Shown: positions 9,601 to 16,821 of the stretch, one piece after another
Layout: each line of letters opens with the position of its first letter
How positions within the stretch are numbered: position 1 is the stretch's first letter
DNA from: Verrucomicrobiota bacterium
GTDB lineage: Bacteria > Verrucomicrobiota > Verrucomicrobiia > Opitutales > Opitutaceae
NCBI GenBank assembly: GCA_025361935.1
Contig: JANYJB010000037.1
Location: 1-32,412 of the forward strand
Direction: 5' to 3'
Length of the DNA: 32,412 nt
Notes under the pieces: generated by a model
Seen by the model: only the letters and a program-made list of their open reading frames with translations
Told to the model about the DNA's origin: nothing
Databases searched by the model: none
Program-made: the position numbers and the translations under genes

Positions 9601-9970
9601 TTGAAACCCCGACGATGTTGCCTTCCTTATCTCGGATGGGCGAGGCCGTGACGGAGACTTCAATTAACCGGCCATCCTTAGTCAGGCGCCGCGTTTCAAA
9701 ATGCTCCAGCCGCTCCCCGCGCCGGATTTTCCCCAAAATCAGGTCTTCGTCCGCACGCCGCTTCTCGGGAATCAGCTTCATGATGGACTGCCCCACCATT
9801 TCCACCGTCGTATAGCCGAAGATTTTTTCCGCACCCTTGTTCCAGCTGTTGATGACGCTATTCAGATCCTTGCTGATGATGGCGTCATCCGAAAATTCGA
9901 TGATCGCGGCGGCCAGCGCGAGATCCACCCCGGAGAGACTGGTTGCTTTTGATAACGGAACCATGCTCAT
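6692..9970 (-). CDS. multi-sensor histidine kinase, PAS-GAF-PAS4-HisKA-HATPase
   Basis: This roughly 1090-residue soluble kinase carries, in order, PAS (about 20-140), GAF (about 150-315), four PAS domains (about 330-445, 455-565, 575-690, 705-820), a coiled coil, HisKA with the phospho-His in ATMSHELRTP (near 862) and HATPase (NLLNNAIKFT, DTGIGI, GTGLGL). PAS domains end in the usual DIT-R-K linkers. No transmembrane helix is present, so it senses cytoplasmic or membrane-permeable signals such as redox, gas or small ligands; no ligand-specific residues can be named. It is the first gene of the phosphorelay operon and has no receiver of its own, leaving that to the next two genes. ATG 9970 is chosen; GTG 9988 and ATG 9964 are in-frame alternatives and none has a ribosome binding site. 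Confidence 0.94.
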   Translation of the reverse strand: MSMVPLSKATSLSGVDLALAAAIIEFSDDAIISKDLNSVINSWNKGAEKIFGYTTVEMVGQSIMKLIPEKRRADEDLILGKIRRGERLEHFETRRLTKDGRLIEVSVTASPIRDKEGNIVGVSKIARDITVLKEREREIARLSRLYAALSQINQAIVMTSTRDELFAKVCRVLVDFGGFHMAWIGWSDPVTHELAPVAAWGDENDYINSIKVYSDDRPEGRGPTGTAFRKNRSYICNDVLNDAATRPWRAEIERRGFRASAVFIIRCQGAAVATLTVYADEPGFFRDKEIALLEEAAGDMSFGMDNFARNEERRRADEKVRVERDFSQAMLNSMPGVLYLYDQQGRFLRWNDNLEHVTGYTATEIAVMHPLDLFEGADKERVAARIGEVFETGSSSVEADLVSKDGKKTPYYFTGIKTLFDNRNCLVGVGIDISSRKKAEEARLASESRYHTLFDHAPDGIVIADGRSNYLDANASMCRMLGYSREKLVGMNAADIVVTTEISRIETALNEIKTRADYHREWSFRRKDGSVFPAEVIATVMPDGNLMGMIRDITERKQAEMALRESESKLRALFEQAPMGIAVIDSNTRRFLKINPQYCKIVGYSEAEMLGISFDQITHPDDIASDFSNMRRLREGDLPSFRIEKRYISKDGATVWVGLTCVPLWHESGPGRQHIAMVEDITARKQAEILIAESELKYRELVELANSIILRWNSKGEVTFLNEYGQRFFGYPANEIIGHHVVGTIVPGADTGGQDLSDLMDQICASPERFEENVNENMRRGGERVWIAWTNRILRDPQGRVFEILSVGTDITKQRNAETALRELNDTLEHRVVERTAEMRAAVERAEAADRIKSAFLATMSHELRTPLNSIIGFTGIVLQGLAGPLNEEQTKQLGMVKGSARHLLELINDVLDISKIEADQLMVAAEPFDLSQSLSRIAGLVRPLAGKKGLELVTAFSPAVSVMTGDRRRVEQILLNLLNNAIKFTDRGRVTFTAEVLAEHRATPIAPPVEVVKLSVKDTGIGIKPADLATLFQPFRQIDTGLARQHEGTGLGLAICRRLVTLMGGEVSAASEWSLGSEFIVILPTRNRSIP

Positions 9971-10053
9971 CGCATAAAAAGTATGCACGAACCCCGTGCG
10001 GTGGGAAGAGGTTTTGACTGCGTATCCAACCTATTCTCGCCTTTGCCTCAATC

Positions 10054-10992
10054 ATGGCCTTTTTGAACCACGAACCGATGGCTTCACGCTCGCCCCAACA
10101 TTTATCCGAAAAGAGCGGCCCGCATCCGCGAAACCGTCATCGGGCGCGGTATGACTTTCACGCGCTTGTCACGAGCAGCCCGGAACTCGCGCGGTTCATC
10201 GTCCCCCACCCGCTCGGCGGGGACACGATTAACTTTTTCGATCCAGTCGCTGTCACCACGCTCAACCGCGCCCTGCTCCGGCATGACTACGGGCTGACTT
10301 GGTGGGACATCCCGCCCGGTTACCTCTGCCCACCGATTCCGGGCCGGGCCGACTACATCCACCACGTCGCCGATCTCCTCGGCGAGAACAACCGACTGGG
10401 GGCACGCGTTCTCGACATCGGCACCGGTGCCAACTGCATCTACCCCATCATCGGCGCGTGCGAATACGGCTGGCGCTTTGTCGGCACGGATATCGACCCG
10501 GTCGCCATTCAGTCCGCCCAAAAAATCGTCGCCGCCAATCCCGTGCTCGCCGGTAAGATTGAGTGCCGTTTGCAGACGTCGCCGACGGATATTTTTAACG
10601 GAGTCGTGCGTCCCGGAGAACGCTTTGATCTCACCGTGTGCAACCCTCCTTTTCACGCTTCGGCCAAAGCGGCCGCCGAGGGAACGACACGAAAACTTCG
10701 CAACCTCGGCGAAGGACGTCCGTCCGACAAACCGGTTCTCAACTTCGGCGGGCGAAACCACGAACTCTGGTGCCCCGGCGGCGAGGCCGCCTTTGTGCGC
10801 CGGATGATCGCTCAAAGCGTGCCACTCGGCGACCGCTGCCGCTGGTTCACTACGCTCGTGTCAAAGCGCGGCAGTCTTCCGCCTATTTATCACGCACTCA
10901 ACGAAGCCAGGGCCATGGATGTCCGCACCATCGCGATGAGCCAGGGCCAGAAGCACAGCCGGATGGTCGCGTGGACGTTTCAGGCTCCGTGA
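10054..10992 (+). CDS. rlmF: 23S rRNA (adenine(1618)-N6)-methyltransferase RlmF
   Basis: RlmF methylates N6 of A1618 in 23S rRNA using SAM. The 312-residue length fits the family. The N-terminal part has HPRNRHRARYDF and the family pattern DPVAVTTLNRALL and WDIPPGYLCPPIPGRADYIH; the SAM-binding motif I is LDIGTGANCIYP (120-131), D146-D148 follow in GTDIDP, and the N6-adenine catalytic motif is NPPF (197-200). FGGRNHELWCPGGE is another RlmF signature. It is divergent from the phosphorelay operon and converges on priA with a 3-nt gap. The ATG at 10054 is chosen; ATG 10078 is possible. Confidence 0.95.
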   Translation: MAFLNHEPMASRSPQHLSEKSGPHPRNRHRARYDFHALVTSSPELARFIVPHPLGGDTINFFDPVAVTTLNRALLRHDYGLTWWDIPPGYLCPPIPGRADYIHHVADLLGENNRLGARVLDIGTGANCIYPIIGACEYGWRFVGTDIDPVAIQSAQKIVAANPVLAGKIECRLQTSPTDIFNGVVRPGERFDLTVCNPPFHASAKAAAEGTTRKLRNLGEGRPSDKPVLNFGGRNHELWCPGGEAAFVRRMIAQSVPLGDRCRWFTTLVSKRGSLPPIYHALNEARAMDVRTIAMSQGQKHSRMVAWTFQAP

Positions 10993-10995
10993 CGA

Positions 10996-13233
10996 TCAGC
11001 TCAGATTAACCGGATCCACGTCGAGCACCTGCGTGATCTCGTCGGGCCATGCGAAGGCGAGCCGCAGCATATTCAAATCGGCGATCACCCGCGTCACGCC
11101 GCCGGTGAAATACCAGAGCTGATAACGATACTCATCCTTGATTTTCTCGATCGGCGAAGGCGCCGGGCCGCGAAACTCCAGGCGTCCGCCGAGTTCTTTC
11201 TCCACGTGCTTCGCCCATTGCTCCGTGTAGAACTTGAGCTTCTCCTCGCTCGGTCCGCGAAACAAGTGGTGGATAAGGTGGCGATACGGCGGATAACGAA
11301 ACTCCTTCCGCATCTTTAGCTCGCTCGCCGCGAAACCCACAAAGTCGGCCTGACGCGAAAATTGGATCGCCTCGGCCTGCGGCGTGAACGTCTGCACGAT
11401 GACCTCGCCCGCGCGATCGCCGCGTCCGGCGCGTCCTGCCACCTGAACAAGGAGCTGGAATGTGCGCTCGTTGGCGCGGAAATCGGGGATGTGCATCGAG
11501 ATGTCCGCGTCGATCAGACCGACGAGCGTGACGTTGGGAAAATCGAGACCCTTGCCGATCATCTGCGTGCCCACAAGGACGTCGATCTTGCCCGCGCGGA
11601 ATTCCGAGAGCAGCTCGCGGAAGCGGTTTTTCTTGGACATGGTATCGGCGTCGATGCGCTCGATGCGCGCCTTCGGCAGCACGCGGCGCACGGACTCTTC
11701 GACGCGTTGCGTGCCCATGCCACGCCAGCGGATCTCGGGAGCGCCGCACGACGGACAACGCGCAGGCGCGTCGCGTTCGTGCGCGCAGAGGTGGCAGCGC
11801 AGCTGTTCGTCCGCACGATGGTAAGTCATCGTGATGCTGCAATGCGGACACTCCTCCACATGGCCGCACTTGGTGCAAAGCATGGACGACGAGTAGCCGC
11901 GGCGGTTGATAAACAGGATCGTCTGCTCGCGCTTGGTGAAGCGGTCGTGCATCGCGTCCACGAGCTTGCCGGAGAGCGAGGTGAAGCCGCGCTGGCGCAT
12001 CACCTCGATTTTCATGTCCACGATGTCGATGTGCGGGAGCTTGCGGGCATCCACGCGCTCCTTGAGTTCGAGCAGGCCGTATTTGCCGGCCTGGGCGTTA
12101 GAAAAACTTTCGAGCGAAGGCGTGGCCGAGCCGAGCAAACAGTGCGCGCCGGTGAGCTTGGCGCGCATCACGGCAACGTCGCGGCCATGGTAGCGCGGCG
12201 TCTCGTCCTGCTTGTAGGCGGGCTCGTGCTCCTCATCAACGACGATGAGCTTTAGGTTATGCACCGGGGCAAAAATCGCCGAGCGCGCCCCCACGACGAC
12301 GCGCGCCTCGCCGGTGGCGAGCGCGAGCCAGCCGTCGAGACGCTCGCCTTCGCTCAGGTGGCTGTGCCAAACGACACAGCGGTGGTCGGGCGCGATGGCT
12401 TCAAGGCGTCCGCGCAGGCGGGCGACCGTCTGCGGCGTGAGCGCGACCTCGGGCACGAGGAAGATAACGCCACCGCCGGCCTCCAGCGCGTCGTGGATGG
12501 CGCGCAGATAGACCTCAGTTTTTCCCGAGCCGGTGATGCCGTGCAGGAGAGTGACGCCGAACTTGTCCTCGTTGATTTTGGCGGAGAGCGCATCAACCGC
12601 CGCCTGCTGCTCGACGTTGAGGCGATGCGGTAGCGAGGCGACGACTTCGCCGGTGGACCAGTCGTCGGAATAGGCGATGCGTTCCACGCGGCGCTCCTCT
12701 TCGCGAACGATGCCCCGCTTTACAAGCGCGTTGACCACGGCGGCGGTGACGTCGAGGCGGGCGAGGACGAAGGATTTTTGCTGCGGCTTAAAATGCTGGG
12801 CGAGGAACGCGTAAAGTTTGCCCTGCGCCGGGGCGCGTTTGGTGAGCGCGGCGAGTTCGGCGGCGTCGAGCTGGCGGGTGATGGAGAGGAGTTTTTCGTG
12901 CTTGAGGCTGGCGGCGTTGCGCACGGCGGCGGGCAGCATGGCCTCGATGATCCCATCGAGCTTGGCGGCGTAGTAGCCCGTCATCCAGCGGGCCAGCCCG
13001 AGCAGATCGGGCGGCAGCGCGGGAAACGGATAGACCACGGCGGCCACGGACTTGAGCCGGTCGATGGGAAAATCTTTCGGCGCGCTGATCTCGCCCACGA
13101 TGCCGAGAAGCTGGCGGTTCAAAATGGGCACGCGCACCAGCGAGCCGACCGCGACCTGCGGGCGCAACGTTTCCGGCACTTTGTAGTGCAGGAGTTTGTC
13201 GAAGCCCGCGAGGGGATGCACGCCGACGATCAT
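10996..13233 (-). CDS. priA: primosomal replication-restart helicase PriA
   Basis: PriA binds stalled or repaired forks and reloads the replisome. The 745-residue protein has the N-terminal 3'-DNA-binding domain, a DEAD-type helicase core with Walker A in HGITGSGKTE (K238) and Walker B DEEH, the eight-Cys zinc region (CTKCGHVEECPHC, CHLC, CPSC), motif VGTQMIGKGLDFP, and the arginine-finger region QVAGRAGRGDR. The frame runs open upstream to 14208, but that extension is antisense to the fur-family and TPR genes and has shadow-like composition; the ATG at 13233 gives the conventional start with IVGVHPLAGFDKLLHY. It is divergent from the fur-family gene, with 111 nt between them. Confidence 0.96.
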   Translation of the reverse strand: MIVGVHPLAGFDKLLHYKVPETLRPQVAVGSLVRVPILNRQLLGIVGEISAPKDFPIDRLKSVAAVVYPFPALPPDLLGLARWMTGYYAAKLDGIIEAMLPAAVRNAASLKHEKLLSITRQLDAAELAALTKRAPAQGKLYAFLAQHFKPQQKSFVLARLDVTAAVVNALVKRGIVREEERRVERIAYSDDWSTGEVVASLPHRLNVEQQAAVDALSAKINEDKFGVTLLHGITGSGKTEVYLRAIHDALEAGGGVIFLVPEVALTPQTVARLRGRLEAIAPDHRCVVWHSHLSEGERLDGWLALATGEARVVVGARSAIFAPVHNLKLIVVDEEHEPAYKQDETPRYHGRDVAVMRAKLTGAHCLLGSATPSLESFSNAQAGKYGLLELKERVDARKLPHIDIVDMKIEVMRQRGFTSLSGKLVDAMHDRFTKREQTILFINRRGYSSSMLCTKCGHVEECPHCSITMTYHRADEQLRCHLCAHERDAPARCPSCGAPEIRWRGMGTQRVEESVRRVLPKARIERIDADTMSKKNRFRELLSEFRAGKIDVLVGTQMIGKGLDFPNVTLVGLIDADISMHIPDFRANERTFQLLVQVAGRAGRGDRAGEVIVQTFTPQAEAIQFSRQADFVGFAASELKMRKEFRYPPYRHLIHHLFRGPSEEKLKFYTEQWAKHVEKELGGRLEFRGPAPSPIEKIKDEYRYQLWYFTGGVTRVIADLNMLRLAFAWPDEITQVLDVDPVNLS

Positions 13234-13309
13234 AGAAGAGGTCGTTGATGAGGCTCCCGCCCTCCCCGCGCAAGCATCGGTCCCGCAAAAAATGCCGCCC
13301 ACGAACCAG

Positions 13310-13338
13310 TTGACAGGCTCCGCCCCGAAAGGGACATT
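13310..13338 (+). promoter_or_regulatory. promoter of the fur-family gene, predicting a leaderless mRNA
   Basis: A perfect TTGACA (13310-13315) is followed after 17 nt by GACATT (13333-13338), which keeps the key A2 and T6 of a -10 element. The expected start, about 7 nt downstream, coincides with the GTG start codon at 13345. Confidence 0.5.
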
Positions 13339-13344
13339 GCGCCC

Positions 13345-13812
13345 GTGAGCAACGACGCGGCCCGGGAAAAGTTCAAAGCCTACCTCGCCACCAAAGGCCT
13401 TCGGGTGACCAAGCCTCGCCTGGACATCTTTGAGGCGGCATTCGCCCGCAGCGACCATTTCACGGCCGAGGAGCTGCTCGAGCACGCACGCGCTATCGAC
13501 GACTCCGTCTCGCGCGCCACGGTTTATCGCACATTGCCGATCATGACCGAGAGCGCCCTCCTGCGCGAAGTCGATATCGGCAAGAACCTCAAATATTACC
13601 ACCCGAACACCGCCAACAACGCCCAGGTCGCGCAGGTCATCTGTCTCGATTGCGACAAGATCTTCGAGATCAGCGCGCCGTTCATGGAGTGGTATGGCAG
13701 CACCGTCTCCACCAAGCTCGGCCTCACTCCCGTCACCCAGCGCCTCCAGGTCAGCGCACACTGCAACACCCTTCGCGACACCGGCATTTGCAAGCACCGC
13801 GCTTCCGCATAA
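13345..13812 (+). CDS. Fur-family transcriptional regulator with altered metal sites
   Basis: The 155-residue protein has the Fur winged helix ([16 protein letters not shown]39 in [31 protein letters not shown]) and the dimerisation half with C100-LDC-C103. The His-rich stretch that normally precedes the first CxxC (HHHH or HDHH, part of the sensing metal site) reads [10 protein letters not shown] here, and the second Cys pair is spread to C140-x8-C149 instead of CxxC. It may therefore sense metal differently from Fur/Zur/PerR, or not at all; which subfamily it belongs to cannot be told. GTG 13345 is the start. A TPR gene and nadA follow closely in one probable operon. Confidence 0.88.
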   Translation: MSNDAAREKFKAYLATKGLRVTKPRLDIFEAAFARSDHFTAEELLEHARAIDDSVSRATVYRTLPIMTESALLREVDIGKNLKYYHPNTANNAQVAQVICLDCDKIFEISAPFMEWYGSTVSTKLGLTPVTQRLQVSAHCNTLRDTGICKHRASA

Positions 13813-13821
13813 TCTTACGAC

Positions 13822-14190
13822 ATGGCCCGCAAAGAAGACACCGCGTTTGAAATCACTTTTTACGAATCCGTGCTCCGGCGCGACCCGCGCTACACCGATG
13901 TGATCGAGATTCTCGGCGGCCTCTACACCAAGACGGGCCGCATCGCCGACGGCCTTAAGATGGACCGCAAGCTGGTGAAGCTGGAGCCGTCCAACGCCAC
14001 CGCACACTACAACCTCGCGTGCAGCCTCGCCCTGTGCCGCCGCAAGACTGACGCCCTCCGCACCCTTGAACGCGCCATCGAACTGGGCTACGATGACTAC
14101 CTGTGGATGGCCAAGGACCCGGACCTCGAAACACTCAAGCAGCACCGTGAGTTTCAGGCGCTCATCGCCAAACTGAAGCCGCAGAGTTGA
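13822..14190 (+). CDS. small TPR-repeat protein, 122 aa
   Basis: Tetratricopeptide-type helical pairs are visible (about residues 27-60 and 61-95: LGGLYTKTGRIADGLKMDRKL, truncated here, and the classical AHYNLACSLALCRRKTDALRTLERAIELG). The C-terminal part DDYLWMAKDPDLETLKQHREF matches the capping pattern often seen after the last TPR (residues expected to meet a damaged or partner segment). It has no signal peptide, so it is probably a cytoplasmic scaffold. It starts 9 nt after the fur-family gene and its stop overlaps the nadA start, so the three are likely co-transcribed. The partner is unknown. Confidence 0.88.
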   Translation: MARKEDTAFEITFYESVLRRDPRYTDVIEILGGLYTKTGRIADGLKMDRKLVKLEPSNATAHYNLACSLALCRRKTDALRTLERAIELGYDDYLWMAKDPDLETLKQHREFQALIAKLKPQS

Positions 14191-15200
14191 TGCTGAGTCA
14201 CCGGTCACTTCCCCTCATGCCCGCCGTTCTTAACTACGAGCCTCTCGTCCTCTCCCCTCGCAGCGAAGCTCCCCGGCTCACGCCCATCCAAGAGGAAATC
14301 ATCGCCCTCAAACGCGAGCGCAACGCCGTCATCCTCGCGCACAACTACCAGATCGAGGCGATCCAGCAGGTGGCCGACTACGTGGGCGATTCCCTCGGTC
14401 TCTCCTATCAGGCGCAGTCCGCGCAGGCCGACGTGATCCTCTTCTGCGGCGTCCACTTCATGGCCGAGACCGCGAAGATCGTTAACCCCGGCCGCACCGT
14501 CCTCCTCCCCGATCTCGAAGCCGGCTGCTCGCTCTCCGACTCCTGCCCCGCCGACCGCCTCGCCGCCTACAAGGCCGCCAATCCCAACGTCTACGTCGTC
14601 GCCTACATCAACTGCTCCGCCGGCGTGAAAGCTCTGAGCGACGTGATCTGCACCAGCGGCAACGCCGTGAAGATGGTCAACCAGATCCCCGCCGACCGCG
14701 AAATCCTCTTTGTTCCCGACCAGAACCTCGGCCAGTGGGTTTCCCAAAAAACCGGCCGCCAGATGCGCCTGTGGCCCGGCAGCTGTTACGCCCACGTGAT
14801 GTTCACCGTGCAGGCCGTCGAAAAAGTCCGCGCCCAGTTCCCCGGCGCGCCCGTCGTCGCCCACCCCGAGTGCGTGCAGGCCGTGCGCGACATCGCCGAC
14901 GAGGTCTGCTCGACCGAGCTCATGGTGAAATTCGCCAAGGAGACCCCCGCCAACGAAATCATCGTCGTTACCGAAAGCGGCATGTTGCACCGCCTGCGCA
15001 AGGAAGTGCCGCATAAGACATTCATCGCCGGTCCGACCGACACCTGCGCCTGCAACGACTGCCGGTTCATGAAGATGAACACCATCGAGAAGGTGCGCGA
15101 CGCGTTTAAAACGATGTCCCCGCAGATCGACGTCCCCGAGCCGATCCGCAGCGCCGCCCTCATCCCGATCCAGCGCATGCTCGACTGGAGCAAGCGCTGA
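14190..15200 (+). CDS. nadA: quinolinate synthase NadA
   Basis: NadA condenses iminoaspartate with dihydroxyacetone phosphate to quinolinate in de novo NAD synthesis, using a [4Fe-4S] cluster. The roughly 336-residue protein shows AHNYQIEAIQQVADYVGDSLGLS, the cluster Cys regions GCSLSDSCPAD, HPEC and GPTDTCACNDCRFM, and the substrate motifs FVPDQNLG and TESGMLHRL. The ATG at 14190 shares one base with the TPR gene's stop (TGATG), which supports coupling; ATG 14217 would also serve and would remove a poorly conserved nine-residue N-terminus. Neither nadB nor nadC is in the window. Confidence 0.96.
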   Translation: MLSHRSLPLMPAVLNYEPLVLSPRSEAPRLTPIQEEIIALKRERNAVILAHNYQIEAIQQVADYVGDSLGLSYQAQSAQADVILFCGVHFMAETAKIVNPGRTVLLPDLEAGCSLSDSCPADRLAAYKAANPNVYVVAYINCSAGVKALSDVICTSGNAVKMVNQIPADREILFVPDQNLGQWVSQKTGRQMRLWPGSCYAHVMFTVQAVEKVRAQFPGAPVVAHPECVQAVRDIADEVCSTELMVKFAKETPANEIIVVTESGMLHRLRKEVPHKTFIAGPTDTCACNDCRFMKMNTIEKVRDAFKTMSPQIDVPEPIRSAALIPIQRMLDWSKR

Positions 15201-15209
15201 AGCAGGCTC

Positions 15210-16223
15210 CTACCGCAGCCCGAAGAGCTGCTGCAGCACCGTTTCGAGATCCTTGCCCGCGACGTAGTTTCCGCGCCGCAGCACGGCGACGGACTTGCAG
15301 CGGTGCTTGCGCAACGCCTCCGCATCCACGTCGAGAAGCCGCACCTCGTTCGTTCGCCAGCCGGCCACGTCGGCCGCCTCCAACGGCGTCCACTCAAACG
15401 ACAGTCCCGTCCAGCTCACTTTGATCTCCCAGCCCGCCACGCCCGCCATGGGAATCTCTTTCGTCAGCAGCGAGGGATAACGCCGCACAAAATCCGGCAC
15501 CGTGCGCGTGGCGATGCGCACCTTGGCCACGACGGTCATTCGCGAGAAATAATCGTGGAAGTTGTCCACGCGGCGCGCCCGGAACTCGTTAAAAAAATCC
15601 AGCGGATCAACGCCCATCAGGTTCATGCCGTTGTAGAGCCCGTGTGAGTTGATGCTCCCGAACCCCCTCCAGTCATACCAACGCTGGAAATCGCGCGTTA
15701 ACATCAAACCGATCTCGAAATGCAAATGGGCTCGCTCGCGCGGAATGCCCTTGTCGGACGTGTGCCCCATCGTGGCGATGACCTGTCCGCGCGCCACTGG
15801 GTCGCCGATCTTCAGCCCCGGCGCTGTCGCGCTCAGGTGGGCGTAAAGCGTATAAACCGCCGGCTGCATGTGGGGGTGCTCCAGCACGATGTAGCGCCCG
15901 TAATTGCTCTCGCCGGCCACCGGATTGATGTAGCGCACGACGCCCGGCAGGGCCGCGAATATCGGATCGGTCGGCTCGCCCTGGCGGTTGCGCGAAACCG
16001 GCTTGAGATCCACGCCCTCGTGAAACTGCACCCCGCCGCTGCGCGCGCAGCCAAAGAGTCCCGACTCCGCCTCGCCCGAAGCGGTTGACTGGACATAGGT
16101 CTCGATCGGCTTGCCCTCAAGGTAGGCCGTGTTCGGCGTAGGCCAGGCAAGTTCGATGCGCGGCCCGGCGGCCATCAATCCCGACGATAGAAAAACAATT
16201 CCCCAGCCGAGACGAAGGCCCAT
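15210..16223 (-). CDS. exported M23-family metallopeptidase (LytM/peptidoglycan endopeptidase)
   Basis: The 337-residue protein has an N-terminal signal peptide (WGIVFLSSGLMAAG) and an M23 domain near residues 60-175. All zinc and catalytic residues are present: H68 and D72 in HEGVD, H129 in YAHL, and H166/H168 in HLHFE. Such enzymes cut peptidoglycan cross-links or regulate amidases; the intact site suggests an active enzyme. About 165 residues of unassigned sequence follow, including WEIKVSWTGLSFEW, which looks like a beta-rich domain. It lies convergent to nadA (9-nt gap) and 9 nt downstream of a lipoprotein gene on the same strand, so the two envelope genes are probably co-transcribed. 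Confidence 0.93.
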   Translation of the reverse strand: MGLRLGWGIVFLSSGLMAAGPRIELAWPTPNTAYLEGKPIETYVQSTASGEAESGLFGCARSGGVQFHEGVDLKPVSRNRQGEPTDPIFAALPGVVRYINPVAGESNYGRYIVLEHPHMQPAVYTLYAHLSATAPGLKIGDPVARGQVIATMGHTSDKGIPRERAHLHFEIGLMLTRDFQRWYDWRGFGSINSHGLYNGMNLMGVDPLDFFNEFRARRVDNFHDYFSRMTVVAKVRIATRTVPDFVRRYPSLLTKEIPMAGVAGWEIKVSWTGLSFEWTPLEAADVAGWRTNEVRLLDVDAEALRKHRCKSVAVLRRGNYVAGKDLETVLQQLFGLR

Positions 16224-16232
16224 CGGTCAAAA

Positions 16233-16739
16233 TTATTTCTTGGCGATCTCTTTCTGAATGTCCGCGCTCGTGGCATTCAGATTCTTGATGAGCGCCGGCA
16301 ACTGGTCTTCGGGTATCTCGACGAAAATCGCGATGTAGCCCCCGTTGAAAGGACGGTCGATCTGCCGCGCACCCAAGGCGACGCCGTTGATCGCCACGAT
16401 GACGCGCTTACCTTGGTTATCACCGGTGAAACGGTAAAGATCACGCGAAGCCGACGCCGTCAGTTGAAACACCAGGTAATGTCCCATGTCGGACGTGGCC
16501 AGATCGACGTGCACGATGTCGAGTTCCGTGATGAACGGCTTGCTGCTGACCGCGACCCTCACGCCGCTGATCGGAAGGACGGCCGAGGCGAACGCATCAC
16601 CCTCATTGGCCTCGATAAAGAAACGCGCCGCCGTCGTTTCGTAGTCATGCTTTTTGGACAGGCTGTTGCAGCCCGTGACAAAAAACATCGTGACCAGACC
16701 AAGCACGAAAAGGGAAAGCCGCAAAACAGAGGTTTTCAT
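16233..16739 (-). CDS. predicted lipoprotein, 168 aa
   Basis: A type II signal peptide (MKTSVLRLSLFVLGLVTMFF) ends in the lipobox VTGC with the lipidated C24. The mature part is a mixed alpha/beta domain with no family I can name; it contains VRVAVSSKPFITELDIVHVDLA and HYLVFQLTASASRDLYRFTGDN, which suggest a small beta-sandwich. It is placed between hemW and the M23 peptidase on the same strand, so it may be a companion of the peptidase at the cell envelope; this is context only. The frame is open further upstream, but the ATG at 16739 gives the clear lipoprotein signal. Confidence 0.85.
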   Translation of the reverse strand: MKTSVLRLSLFVLGLVTMFFVTGCNSLSKKHDYETTAARFFIEANEGDAFASAVLPISGVRVAVSSKPFITELDIVHVDLATSDMGHYLVFQLTASASRDLYRFTGDNQGKRVIVAINGVALGARQIDRPFNGGYIAIFVEIPEDQLPALIKNLNATSADIQKEIAKK

Positions 16740-16821
16740 AAGAAGATCAGCCAAAAGAAAAAGATAAGAGCATGGGACCATTGCCAACGACGAGACGGAA
16801 TAGCAAGGGCCTACCCCAGCC

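Noticed and set aside
13234-14208. In-frame 325-codon N-terminal extension of PriA
   Set aside because: It is antisense to the well-supported fur-family and TPR genes and has no PriA-like sequence; the standard PriA start lies at 13233.
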